NCBI GenBank assembly: GCA_025362975.1
Contig: JANYES010000019.1
Span: 372,001 to 436,000 of the forward strand
From: Alphaproteobacteria bacterium
Lineage (GTDB): Bacteria > Pseudomonadota > Alphaproteobacteria > Rickettsiales > SXRF01
Direction of reading: 5' to 3'
DNA length: 64,000 bases
In this document: positions 46,475 through 54,570 of the stretch, in pieces
Layout: each line of letters opens with the position of its first letter
Numbering within the stretch: position 1 is the stretch's first letter
The notes under the pieces: generated by a model
Seen by the model: the letters and a program-made list of their open reading frames with translations, nothing else
The model's database searches: none
What the model was told of the DNA's origin: nothing
Made by a program: the position numbers and the translations under genes

Positions 46475-48631
46475 TTAAGCGCCGGGATTTTTGTAGAAAC
46501 CGCGCCAGTCTATGGCTTTGGCCGCGAAATCAAGGCGCGCCTTGAGTTCAAGACCATCGACATCGAATCCGATTCGGCTTTCGAGATACACGCCTTCCTG
46601 ACCTTCGAGATAAGCGTACTCGATGGTGTCGATCTGGCCTGGGTCGCCGGAAAGATACCAGGCGGTCGTGGAGTTGCCGTCAAGCCTTGGCTCGGCCAGC
46701 ACCTGCAATGTTCCGGCGAAGGGGTTTACATCCGGATTCTTGGTGTAAACGATATTGGTCACCGTCACGAACTGCTGCGCCGAGGTTTCCTGTGCCGAAG
46801 GTACGATCAGGAACTTAGGCATGATATTGATGAATCGCCCGTTCAATCCCTTCTGCTGGCGCAGCGCCTGACGTCCGGCGCCGAGCGCGGCGACCGAAAT
46901 CACCGAGCCGCTGCCAGCCAGATTGCCATGCCCGGCATCGAACAGGTTGATGGAATCACCCATAGCGGCGTTGGCCATGATGATGCCCCATACCGTATCG
47001 CTTTCCAGATCGGCGGCGGCGCGACCGAACATGGCGGGCAGTCGGGTGAAAGCGTCCAGATCATCGTTGATGATAACCTGGCGGTTGATAGCGACTACTT
47101 TACCGTAGGTGGCGAGCTGGTATTGTTCGCGCGCATCGCTCATCGAGCCTCGTGCGAATTCCCCGCTCTCATTCACCTTGTCCAGCGACGGCGCATCACC
47201 CAGCTGGGTACGCGACATCAGCTTGAAGTCCGGCAGGATGGTTTGGCGGCAGAAAGGCTTGAAGGTCTGCGGCGCCGCTTCATAAGCATCACGCAGCGTC
47301 TTATTCGCCACGTTCGCCAGAATGAAAGGAAAGTCGCTGGTTCCCATCATGCCACCGGCGTCACGTTGCTCCAGGCCGAGCACCATACCGGCCAGCTGCA
47401 CCCGCGAGAAGCCGCGCGTGCGGATACCGCGACGTTCCAGCATATCGCGCCCGATATCCATCAGGCTCATACCGCGGAACTCGCGCGCCGCGGATTCCAG
47501 CTTGAATTTGTCGGGATTGAAGCGGTTGAGCAGCGCGTTTTCCACGACCGAGCGGCAGCTATCCATCTCGTCGCGGGTGATGGTCACCTGCGTGCGGATT
47601 TCGCCGCCCTCGCTGGACTTCTTCGCCAGTTCATCCAGCACGATCTTGCGCGCTTTTTTCAGCGGCGTGCCGTCATTGATCATGCGCGTGGCATGGACGT
47701 CCGGCAATTTCGCGGCATGCACGATTTTCTGGATTTCAAGCACCCTCTGGCGCTCCATGCGCACACCTTCGGCTTGCGCGGTTTCGTTGGCGGCACTGGC
47801 AGTCGCATTTTCACTATCAGCATCGGTATCAGCGGCCGCAGCCGCGCTAGCGGCAGTGGTGGCTGTTTGCGAATCCGCCGCAGTGGTAATGGTAGCGGAA
47901 TTGGCCACCTCGGTTCGCTTGGCGGCGAAAACCGCAGCGGCATTGGGGTCGGTGGTGGTGTCATTGTCGTGCATAGCATTCTCCTTTGGTTGGTGGGTGG
48001 GTGGTTGAAAAAGTTCGCAAGGGTAAGTGTTGGAATGAGAGCGGACGCCTGCGCCCGCGTCGGCGCCGATGGGAACCAGCGATACCTCGTAAGGTTCCCA
48101 ATCCACGGCGCGATAGAGCGGAACCGTATCGTCGCCGCGAATGACTTCAAACCGGTGGACGCGATATCCGACGCTTACGTTTCGGATAATGCCGTCCTTG
48201 ATTTTACGGATGATGCCGGAGTTTTCGTCGCCCGCATCGAGCTTTATAGCGGCGCGGCCTAAGCCCTTTTCCATGCGCGCGCTGCCAGGAACGACCACGC
48301 CGATCACGTTATCAAGCGACATCTGCTCGTGCGTATCGAGCACCGGCGCGCCGCCATTGAGCCTGCCCATGCGCACGGTGGAAGGATCAGCCACCAGTTC
48401 CTCGTCATAGGCTTCGTCATTCATGAAATCGTAGCGCCGCACTGTAGCCCCGGTAGTGAACACCACGTTGAAGGTGCGCTCGGCGTTATCCATACCGACC
48501 ATTTCCTCCAGCGACGCCAGCCGCGTCTGCAGCGGCAGGTTCACGCGCCGGTTATGGATTTGGTTTAGGTTTTGCTCCGATTTTTGGTTTGATTGCCGGT
48601 TGGGCTGTGCTTGGTGCTGATTGGCCGTCAT
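46475..48631 (-). CDS. Prohead protease / major capsid protein fusion
   Basis: 718 residues from ATG 48631, 6 nt after AAGGAG. The N-terminal S78-type protease (about 50-215: GRLNGGAPVLDTHEQMSLDNVIGVVV...GDENSGIIRKIKDGIIRNVSVGY, ...YEVSLVPIGADAGAGV) is followed by a low-complexity Ala/Thr linker. The capsid part has HK97 fold features from about 340 on (RGMSLMDIGRDMLERRGIRTRG, FPFILANVANKTLRDAYEAAP). Such fusions are known in alphaproteobacterial phages. The protease normally cuts itself free. Protease and shell are made in one chain at equal amounts. Confidence 0.9.
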   Translation of the reverse strand: MTANQHQAQPNRQSNQKSEQNLNQIHNRRVNLPLQTRLASLEEMVGMDNAERTFNVVFTTGATVRRYDFMNDEAYDEELVADPSTVRMGRLNGGAPVLDTHEQMSLDNVIGVVVPGSARMEKGLGRAAIKLDAGDENSGIIRKIKDGIIRNVSVGYRVHRFEVIRGDDTVPLYRAVDWEPYEVSLVPIGADAGAGVRSHSNTYPCELFQPPTHQPKENAMHDNDTTTDPNAAAVFAAKRTEVANSATITTAADSQTATTAASAAAAADTDADSENATASAANETAQAEGVRMERQRVLEIQKIVHAAKLPDVHATRMINDGTPLKKARKIVLDELAKKSSEGGEIRTQVTITRDEMDSCRSVVENALLNRFNPDKFKLESAAREFRGMSLMDIGRDMLERRGIRTRGFSRVQLAGMVLGLEQRDAGGMMGTSDFPFILANVANKTLRDAYEAAPQTFKPFCRQTILPDFKLMSRTQLGDAPSLDKVNESGEFARGSMSDAREQYQLATYGKVVAINRQVIINDDLDAFTRLPAMFGRAAADLESDTVWGIIMANAAMGDSINLFDAGHGNLAGSGSVISVAALGAGRQALRQQKGLNGRFINIMPKFLIVPSAQETSAQQFVTVTNIVYTKNPDVNPFAGTLQVLAEPRLDGNSTTAWYLSGDPGQIDTIEYAYLEGQEGVYLESRIGFDVDGLELKARLDFAAKAIDWRGFYKNPGA

Positions 48632-50129
48632 TTTCATCTCCTTCAGGGGTTGTTATCTGGGCGTAACCATTCTGCGCCGTGTGGCGCGGGTCCATATCGA
48701 GGACAACGTTCTTCTCATCGAGCAATGCGAAGATTTCCGCGATTTCATCAATCTGGTCGTCGGGGTCGTAGCCGTGGTTGGCGATGGCTTCGCGCAGTGT
48801 GAGCGTGCCGTTGCGCATCATCAGCGTGTCGGCCTGGGCGTCCTTCAGCGGATCGATCATTTCGAATTTAGGCGCCGTCCAGTTGACGCCGTAATCCACT
48901 TTACTGATCAGCCCGGCGATATAGGCGCGGTCGATGAAGCGCCGCCATACCGGCATGCAGAACATCGGAATGAACACCTGGCCGCGCAGCGTTTCTATCA
49001 TGCGGCGAAATTCCAGCAGGCCAGCGCGCAGTGAACTGTAATTGACCTGACTCAGATCGCCGGTCAGCTGCTCGTAGGTAATGCCAAGGCCAGCCGCCAC
49101 CGCGTGCAGCTGGATGCGCTGATAATTGGCGTAGTTGGCGTCGCTGTTGGGATTGCCGAAGCGCACGTCTTCACCGGGTTTGAGATATTCGATCATGCCG
49201 GGCCGGAAAGCTTCGATACGCCCCGGCACCCCATTAACATTAGCCTGAGCAGGAGTCTGCGCGATGGTGCCGAGCGTCGGCCCCTCGCTGCCGCTATTTT
49301 GAATGACGAAAGCGGCGAAGCAGGATTCGATTTTCTTACGCCACAGTTCGGCGTCGTCGTAATCATCCAGGTCTTTCATGCGCATGATGACCGAGGCATA
49401 AGCGCTCACGCCGCGAATCTGCCCTGGACGGTCTTTCTCGAAAACATGCATGACCTGATCGGCGGGTATGCGCACGCTCTGCAGGCGCGGCATGATCAGC
49501 ATGTTTTCGCCGGGGTGCTGCGGCCACATCCAGTAAGCCACGCGCCTGCCCATCTTGTCGAACTCGATGCCCTGGCGGATATAATTGCCCGGCGTCGGCG
49601 CTTCGAAATTGCGGGTGAGATCGAGATAATCAGCCTCCAGCACCTGCAGTTGGAAAGGAACGGTTTCACCGTCGAAAGGCATATCGCGGAAGCGCACGAA
49701 GCATTCTCCGCTTTCGAAGACGCTGCGCACAATGACGGCCTGCAGGCCGTAGAAATCATAGTCACCTTCAAGATTGCACTTAGGCACCCAGGCTTGCCAT
49801 GCTTCCATGATCTGCTTATTAAGCCGGTCTGAGCCGGTGGCGGCACGCGGCTTGATGCCGTCGCTTACGAAATTGTCGGCGAATACCCGGCGCGCTTTGC
49901 GACCGTAAGGATTATTGCGCACGATATCGCGGGCGCGGTCGCGCAACCGCGGGCCAGCGGCGTAGATTTCCGCGTTGGCGGAACTGCCGCTGGTGTACCA
50001 GCCATCGGTGCGCCGCCCGATTTTCGCGCCATCGTAAGTGCGCGTCATCATATCCAGCGCCAGGCGCGCCTGCTTGCGTTTCAGCGCCTGGAGAGGAGAA
50101 AAATAGCTGACCAGATTATCGATGAACAT
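48552..50129 (-). CDS. Phage portal protein, lambda family
   Basis: 525 residues. Features: RARDIVRNNPYGRKARRVFADNFVSDGIKPRA near the N-terminus, FVRFRDMPFDGETVPFQLQVLEADYLD, MHVFEKDRPGQIRGVSAYASVI, and GLGITYEQLTGDLSQVNYSSLRAGLLEFRRM. This is the lambda gpB-type portal signature. AAGGG lies 7 nt before the start. It shares 80 nt with the start of the protease gene, in another frame. Confidence 0.93.
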   Translation of the reverse strand: MFIDNLVSYFSPLQALKRKQARLALDMMTRTYDGAKIGRRTDGWYTSGSSANAEIYAAGPRLRDRARDIVRNNPYGRKARRVFADNFVSDGIKPRAATGSDRLNKQIMEAWQAWVPKCNLEGDYDFYGLQAVIVRSVFESGECFVRFRDMPFDGETVPFQLQVLEADYLDLTRNFEAPTPGNYIRQGIEFDKMGRRVAYWMWPQHPGENMLIMPRLQSVRIPADQVMHVFEKDRPGQIRGVSAYASVIMRMKDLDDYDDAELWRKKIESCFAAFVIQNSGSEGPTLGTIAQTPAQANVNGVPGRIEAFRPGMIEYLKPGEDVRFGNPNSDANYANYQRIQLHAVAAGLGITYEQLTGDLSQVNYSSLRAGLLEFRRMIETLRGQVFIPMFCMPVWRRFIDRAYIAGLISKVDYGVNWTAPKFEMIDPLKDAQADTLMMRNGTLTLREAIANHGYDPDDQIDEIAEIFALLDEKNVVLDMDPRHTAQNGYAQITTPEGDENDGQSAPSTAQPAIKPKIGAKPKPNP

Positions 50130-50131
50130 AT

Positions 50132-50329
50132 TCAGCCCTTACAGAATGAGGAAAAGCTGGCGCGGCTTGTGGGAGGCTGGCCGTTCAACTGGTCGCGCAG
50201 CAGATCGCGCGCCTTGATCATGTCGGCGGTGGTCTGGTAACGGATATATTTGTCGCCGTAATGCACGATGAGCGCGCCGGTGGCGATCGCCGCGTCCAGC
50301 GCGTCGAGTTGTGTTTGCGTGAAAGCCAT
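50132..50329 (-). CDS. gpW-like head-tail connector
   Basis: 65 residues: MAFTQTQLDALDAAIATGALIVHYGDKYIRYQTTADMIKARDLLRDQL. The pattern of an initial helix, a beta turn (GDKYIRYQT) and a second helix is gpW. It is located between terminase and portal, as in lambda. Confidence 0.85.
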   Translation of the reverse strand: MAFTQTQLDALDAAIATGALIVHYGDKYIRYQTTADMIKARDLLRDQLNGQPPTSRASFSSFCKG

Positions 50330-50331
50330 AA

Positions 50332-52224
50332 TTACCTCTTCATCCAGTTATCCATTTTTGGAATCCATGCGCCCGGCTGCGGTTTCTGCTGCTCCAACGC
50401 TTTTGATAGCTTCGGTTCCGGTTTCGGCAGCGCCTGCATATCCGCGGCCAGCTGTTCCAGATCCGGGCTGAGCAGTTTCAGCGCTGCCAGCGCGTACACA
50501 TTGCAGTCGAGCACCTCGTTGCGGGCGCGTATCTTCATCCACTCGCGGCGCGCAACGCCTTTATTGAAGCGCGTCACCTGTTTTTCGCCGGTCAGCTGCA
50601 GGAAATATTCGCGGTCGCGCTCGATCGGGAAGTGGTAATAACCATGCCCCGGCTCGGTGATGCGCAAGCGGCCATAGATCACTTCCTTGGCCGTATCGAC
50701 GCCGATAGGATAGAAGCGCAGTTTGTGTCGGTTGTTGCGGCTCGGCCTGCCGATGATCGGTTTGGCTGGCTGATTCATGCCCTTGATGGCGAATACGCCG
50801 CGCACGGCTCTGGTTTTGCAGAATTCATAGACCGCCTGCGTATGATGACCGCCGGAGTCGATGCAGGTGCAGGCGATATTAAGAAACAGGCCGGTTTTGC
50901 TTTTGACCGGGCGCTGCAGGTAAGCGTCCAGTTCCTGCCACACCGCTTCCTGCGCCGGATCGCCGAAAAACTGTTTGTAATCCAGCGACCAGCTTTCCTC
51001 CCCGACGCCCCAGCCTTTGACTTCTATCTCAAGCCGGTCACCCTGTACGTCAACACCCGCCGTAATCGCCACCACTTCTTCCGGCGCCTCATTGCCCCAG
51101 CTTTCCTTGCGCGCCAGCAGCGAATCGGCTTCCACCGTTTCACCGCTTTCCTCCCATGCTTCGCCGAGGCTGGTGTTCACCCAGGTCTTCAGCGTTTCCG
51201 GCAGCTTTTTCGCCTTCAGGAATTCCGCGGCAATCTGCGCAAAGCTTACCCACGGCGAATAAAGCTCGTTGATATGGAAACCGGCGATGCCGTCGAACGG
51301 CTGGTCGGCGACCCATTTTCCTGACCTCAGCATGCCGACCTTATCGCCGTCGCTTACGATGCAGCCATTATGTTCGCATATGTAATGCGCCGTTTCCGGC
51401 TGGTGCCGGTCGTCGCCTTCTTTGGTCGCATCGCTCTCCCATTTCACCTGCTGCCATTTCAGCGTCTGGTAATCGCCGCAATGCGGACACGGCACATGGT
51501 AATGGCGCTGATCACTCTGCTCATATGCCGATTCGATGCGGCTGGCGCCTTTAATGGTCGGCGTTGACGTCAAAACCAGTTTGCGGTTCCAGAACGTGGT
51601 GCTGCGCTTTTTCGCTAAATTGACCGGATCGCCTTCTGTTCCGGCCGATATCGGATAACGGTCGACCTCATCGCATAGCACCAGCCGGATCGGGCGCGAG
51701 GCCAGCGACGCCGGTGAATTCGCGCCCGACATGGTGATATGCCCGCCGGGAAAGCGTTTATGTAAGAGCGTATTGCCGGAATCGCGTGCGCGCGGGTCTT
51801 TCACCAAGCCGTGCAGCACTTTCGTATCGCGCAGCATCGGCGCGAAGCGATCCTTGCTCCAGCTCTCCGCCATTTCAAGTGTCGGCTGCAGCAGCAGTAC
51901 CGGCGCCGGATCGAGATGGATATGATAGCCGATTATATTATTGACGATTTCGGTTTTGCCGATCTGCGCCGAGGACATGATGACCACGGTTTCGGTATTG
52001 GCATCGCCCGCCGCATCCATCATCTCCTGCTGGTACGGCGCGCGCGAGGTCAGCCATTTGCCGGGTTCGGCTGCGGATTCACTGCTCAAATAGCGGTAGC
52101 TGTCCGCCCACTCGCTGATCCGGAGTGTCGGCGGCGGCGCGCTCAAGCTCGCCGCCTTCTTCAATAACGATATCGCCTTGCTCTGGCCCGCCGGTATCGA
52201 TGGGTTCGCCGTGTTCAGGGTCAT
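50332..52224 (-). CDS. Terminase large subunit (GpA family)
   Basis: 630 residues. The ATPase part has VVIMSSAQIGKTEIVNN (Walker A variant) and RLVLCDEVDRYP (Walker B-like). A nuclease part follows in the C-terminal half (TAGVDVQGDRLEIEVKGWG, IDSGGHHTQAVYEFC). This is the lambda gpA-type packaging motor and endonuclease, which cuts cos DNA. Its start lies 146 nt inside the small-subunit gene; no later ATG gives a complete N-terminus. Confidence 0.94.
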   Translation of the reverse strand: MTLNTANPSIPAGQSKAISLLKKAASLSAPPPTLRISEWADSYRYLSSESAAEPGKWLTSRAPYQQEMMDAAGDANTETVVIMSSAQIGKTEIVNNIIGYHIHLDPAPVLLLQPTLEMAESWSKDRFAPMLRDTKVLHGLVKDPRARDSGNTLLHKRFPGGHITMSGANSPASLASRPIRLVLCDEVDRYPISAGTEGDPVNLAKKRSTTFWNRKLVLTSTPTIKGASRIESAYEQSDQRHYHVPCPHCGDYQTLKWQQVKWESDATKEGDDRHQPETAHYICEHNGCIVSDGDKVGMLRSGKWVADQPFDGIAGFHINELYSPWVSFAQIAAEFLKAKKLPETLKTWVNTSLGEAWEESGETVEADSLLARKESWGNEAPEEVVAITAGVDVQGDRLEIEVKGWGVGEESWSLDYKQFFGDPAQEAVWQELDAYLQRPVKSKTGLFLNIACTCIDSGGHHTQAVYEFCKTRAVRGVFAIKGMNQPAKPIIGRPSRNNRHKLRFYPIGVDTAKEVIYGRLRITEPGHGYYHFPIERDREYFLQLTGEKQVTRFNKGVARREWMKIRARNEVLDCNVYALAALKLLSPDLEQLAADMQALPKPEPKLSKALEQQKPQPGAWIPKMDNWMKR

Positions 52225-52678
52225 AGCGCGACAGCTCGTTCAGGGCTTCATACACCTGCGCACGCAGGCAGGCTTCGATTTCGGCGTAAGCTTTCAGTGA
52301 CATCACCAGCTGGGCGCAGCGCACCGGCAGCGCCAGCAGTCGCGCGCGGAACGATGCCACCAGTCCCGACCACAGCAATTCCACCTGCTCGGCGGGCAGC
52401 ACTTCGCCGGTCATGGCTTTGACTTCCAGTTCGGTTTTATCGGCCTGCGCTTTCAGCAGCCGCGCGCGTTCCGCGTAAGTATCCTGCGGTTCGATATCGC
52501 CGCGCCCGGTGGCGCGATCCTGCAGGTATTTGATATAGGCCTGCACGCAGGCGATCAGGTCGTAACGGCCTTTTTCCGGTTTAGGGATAACGCCGTCGCG
52601 CGCCAGCTGCTGCACGCGGCGTTCGGTAAGGTTGAACAGCCGCGCAAGCGTGGTGACTGGAACCCTGGGATTAGCCAT
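52079..52678 (-). CDS. Terminase small subunit (Nu1-like)
   Basis: 199 residues. The N-terminal winged HTH is ANPRVPVTTLARLFNLTERRVQQLARDGVIPKPEKGRYDLIACVQAYIKYLQ. The central helical region is EPQDTYAERARLLKAQADKTELEVKAMTGEVLPAEQV. It recognises the packaging site. It is the first gene of the late operon; its C-terminal end overlaps the large-subunit gene. Confidence 0.9.
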   Translation of the reverse strand: MANPRVPVTTLARLFNLTERRVQQLARDGVIPKPEKGRYDLIACVQAYIKYLQDRATGRGDIEPQDTYAERARLLKAQADKTELEVKAMTGEVLPAEQVELLWSGLVASFRARLLALPVRCAQLVMSLKAYAEIEACLRAQVYEALNELSRYDPEHGEPIDTGGPEQGDIVIEEGGELERAAADTPDQRVGGQLPLFEQ

Positions 52679-52722
52679 GAAAAGGACACACTTCGAGTCA
52701 AGTTAATAATCGCCATAATACA

Positions 52723-52751
52723 TTGATTAATAATGCTATTATGTCTATTTT
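52723..52751 (+). promoter_or_regulatory. Putative promoter of the small-gene cluster
   Basis: TTGATT, 17-nt spacer, TATTTT. It lies in the AT-rich gap upstream of the plus-strand cluster that begins at 52826. An inverted GTTCCC/GGGAAC pair follows it. Confidence 0.4.
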
Positions 52752-52825
52752 TTGGTTGATTAAGTTCCCGTTTGGAGCGTTAATGAAGCTACAGGGAACG
52801 ACACAATCAGCGAAAGGAAACAGCC

Positions 52826-53059
52826 ATGAAAAGCCAGCAACTAGCGACCAGGATTTATGTCGCCCATGTGGCTGGCCTTATGACCTTGCTGCAGCGCCTG
52901 AACACCCCCATTGAAAGCGGCTTTTTCATCGATCCCGCCCTAGCGAATTGGTCGCATGTCAGCACAATTGAAAGCTTTACCAGAACCGTAAGGGACATCT
53001 GCGACATGACATTCTGCGAAGGCAAATACACCCACCATTCACAAAGGAGAAAGCCATGA
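52826..53059 (+). CDS. Hypothetical 77-aa phage protein
   Basis: MKSQQLATRIYVAHVAGLMTLLQRLNTPIESGFFIDPALANWSHVSTIESFTRTVRDICDMTFCEG... is preceded by AAAGGAA. It is soluble, helical and not recognised. First of six small plus-strand genes with short gaps or 4-nt overlaps; this one overlaps the next by 4 nt. Clusters like this in prophages often hold anti-defence or host-takeover genes, which is only a suggestion. Confidence 0.62.
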   Translation: MKSQQLATRIYVAHVAGLMTLLQRLNTPIESGFFIDPALANWSHVSTIESFTRTVRDICDMTFCEGKYTHHSQRRKP

Positions 53060-53583
53060 AAAACTTTACGCCAATGCCTACCAAAAACCAGGAATGGGGC
53101 TTTTGGGGAACCAGCATTCTCAACGGCTACGATGCCGAACTTACGTGGGATACCACAAGCCACTTCCTGGCGGAAAACTTTGACCTTACACCTGAACAAA
53201 CCCGCGAGGTTTTAGATAGTCGCTTCGGCCGCCATCTTGCCGACGAACTCAGCTTTATCAAAAGCGAAGAGCGCGGCATTGCCAAAGGCCCGTCCTCGGC
53301 GAAGGCGATCAGCAAGCATCTTATCGCACTCATTGCTGATAAGGGCTGGCACGATTGTTTTATAAACGCCATCCACCAAGAAACCGACAAAACCTATCCA
53401 CGTAAAACGCCGCCTACGAAGGATGAGCTTTTCACACAAATCGCACAGCGTCACCTTCTTGTCGAAACACTGGTGGTAAGAAAATCAGACAGTCTCGATT
53501 TCCACAGTGTCGGTGTCTGGGGAATTAAAGATGCGCTTGAAGCCGCTTACGAAGCTGGCCGTGCGGCTAAATCCAAAAAATAA
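53056..53583 (+). CDS. DUF6900-type phage protein
   Basis: 175 residues. The C-terminal 45 residues (FTQIAQRHLLVETLVVRKSDSLDFHSVGVWGIKDALEAAYEAGRA) match the small DUF6900 domain known from phages and plasmids. The N-terminal 125 residues are not recognised (NGYDAELTWDTTSHFLAENFDLTPEQTREVLDSRFG). Coupled to the upstream gene. Function unknown. Confidence 0.7.
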   Translation: MKNFTPMPTKNQEWGFWGTSILNGYDAELTWDTTSHFLAENFDLTPEQTREVLDSRFGRHLADELSFIKSEERGIAKGPSSAKAISKHLIALIADKGWHDCFINAIHQETDKTYPRKTPPTKDELFTQIAQRHLLVETLVVRKSDSLDFHSVGVWGIKDALEAAYEAGRAAKSKK

Positions 53584-53594
53584 GGAGCGAAGCC

Positions 53595-53777
53595 ATGACC
53601 GAGCAACAGCGATTTGAACAATTTGTACGGGAACTCACCGCGATATCGAAAAAGCACGGTGTCGGCATCATAAGCATCGGCGGTGTGTTTGTCGCGGAAG
53701 GCGCCAACGACATGCAGGACATTTCCTATACCTGCGATTCCACCAGCGGTGATCTTGAATTCAAACTCAGCCATTAA
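53595..53777 (+). CDS. Hypothetical 60-aa phage protein
   Basis: MTEQQRFEQFVRELTAISKKHGVGIISIGGVFVAEGANDMQDISYTCDSTSGDLEFKLSH. It has a helix, then beta strands; AAGGAG lies upstream. The KKHGVGIxxxGGV pattern is common in small phage proteins of unknown role. Gaps of 11 nt on each side support one transcript. Confidence 0.6.
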   Translation: MTEQQRFEQFVRELTAISKKHGVGIISIGGVFVAEGANDMQDISYTCDSTSGDLEFKLSH

Positions 53778-53788
53778 GGAGATCAGCC

Positions 53789-54109
53789 ATGTCCAATAAT
53801 GTTTCAGTACGCTTCGCCCGCAAGCCCTGTGATTTAAACGAGGTGAAAGCTTCCCTGCGTTCCAGCGAAGTGCGCACATATGAATGCGAAATCGAGGAAA
53901 CAGCCGAACTCTCCACCGAAGAATATGATGCCTTCACCCGATTAATGTACAAAAATTGCCACTGGCTTGAAGGCAGAGGCGGATTCAAAAAAGATGTGAG
54001 GCAAGTTGTCGCCGTCAGCGCGCCGGAACGCGAAACGCTTTATGTCGATCCTTCCGGTTATTCCTATGCCCGCTATGTCGGCATAAAAGCGGAAGGAGAA
54101 CAACCATGA
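53789..54109 (+). CDS. Hypothetical 106-aa phage protein
   Basis: MSNNVSVRFARKPCDLNEVKASLRSSEVRTYECEIEETAELSTEEYDAFTRLMYKNCHWLEGRGG...TLYVDPSGYSYARYVGI. It is preceded by AAGGAG. It has a pattern of a small alpha/beta protein with an acidic centre. I have no family for it. It overlaps the next gene by 4 nt. Confidence 0.6.
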   Translation: MSNNVSVRFARKPCDLNEVKASLRSSEVRTYECEIEETAELSTEEYDAFTRLMYKNCHWLEGRGGFKKDVRQVVAVSAPERETLYVDPSGYSYARYVGIKAEGEQP

Positions 54110-54342
54110 CCCGCACAACCCTCAGCAAGAAAACATATGGCTGGGGCGACCTGATCGTCCTGACCGAAGGCCACAGCTACACCTGCATAATTCATCCGGA
54201 GCATCTGGTGGCAATCAACCGCGAGGAAGCTTTCACCGATGAACAGGGATTGAACTGGCAGCCGCAAATCACCGATGGCATCGTCACTCTGCAGAGCGGC
54301 AGCTACAGCTTCACCATTCCATTAGCCCAACTCAATGCATAG
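54106..54342 (+). CDS. Hypothetical 78-aa phage protein
   Basis: MTRTTLSKKTYGWGDLIVLTEGHSYTCIIHPEHLVAINREEAFTDEQGLNWQPQITDGIVTLQSGSYSFTIPLAQ. All-beta composition; no recognised family. It is coupled by ATGA to the gene before it, and followed 9 nt later by the next. Confidence 0.58.
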   Translation: MTRTTLSKKTYGWGDLIVLTEGHSYTCIIHPEHLVAINREEAFTDEQGLNWQPQITDGIVTLQSGSYSFTIPLAQLNA

Positions 54343-54351
54343 GAGCGTATT

Positions 54352-54570
54352 ATGACAACCGATGTTTTAGAAAAGCCTAAATATCCCAACGTCAAAGTCC
54401 GGCTGGTCGGCAAGGATGGCAATGCTTTCACCATCCTTGGCCTCTGCCAGCGCGCGGCGGTAAAAGCCGGGCTATCAAGGGAGGAGATTCACGAATTTTT
54501 CGTTGAGGCTAAAGCCGGTGATTACGATCATCTGCTGCAGACCTGCATGAAATGGTTCGTGGTCGATTAG
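54352..54570 (+). CDS. Small phage/plasmid protein (NVKVRLVGxDGNAF family)
   Basis: 72 residues: PNVKVRLVGKDGNAFTILGLCQRAAVKAGLSREEIHEFFVEAKAGDYDHLLQTCMKWFVV. Proteins with this VxLVGxDGNAF...AGxSxEEI...SGDYDHLL pattern are common in phages and plasmids, without a known role. AGGAG lies upstream. It ends overlapping the convergent cytosine methylase gene by 4 bp. Confidence 0.7.
   Translation: MTTDVLEKPKYPNVKVRLVGKDGNAFTILGLCQRAAVKAGLSREEIHEFFVEAKAGDYDHLLQTCMKWFVVD

Noticed and set aside
46928-48262. 444-aa plus-strand frame within the protease-capsid gene
   Set aside because: Long only because of high GC in the antisense frame; no motif, and it faces against the late operon.
49104-49832. 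242-aa plus-strand frame in the portal gene
   Set aside because: Antisense shadow with no domain or ribosome site.
52755-52795. GTTCCC...GGGAAC near the small-gene cluster as a LexA box
   Set aside because: Alphaproteobacterial LexA boxes are GTTC-N7-GTTC direct repeats; this spacing and orientation do not fit.
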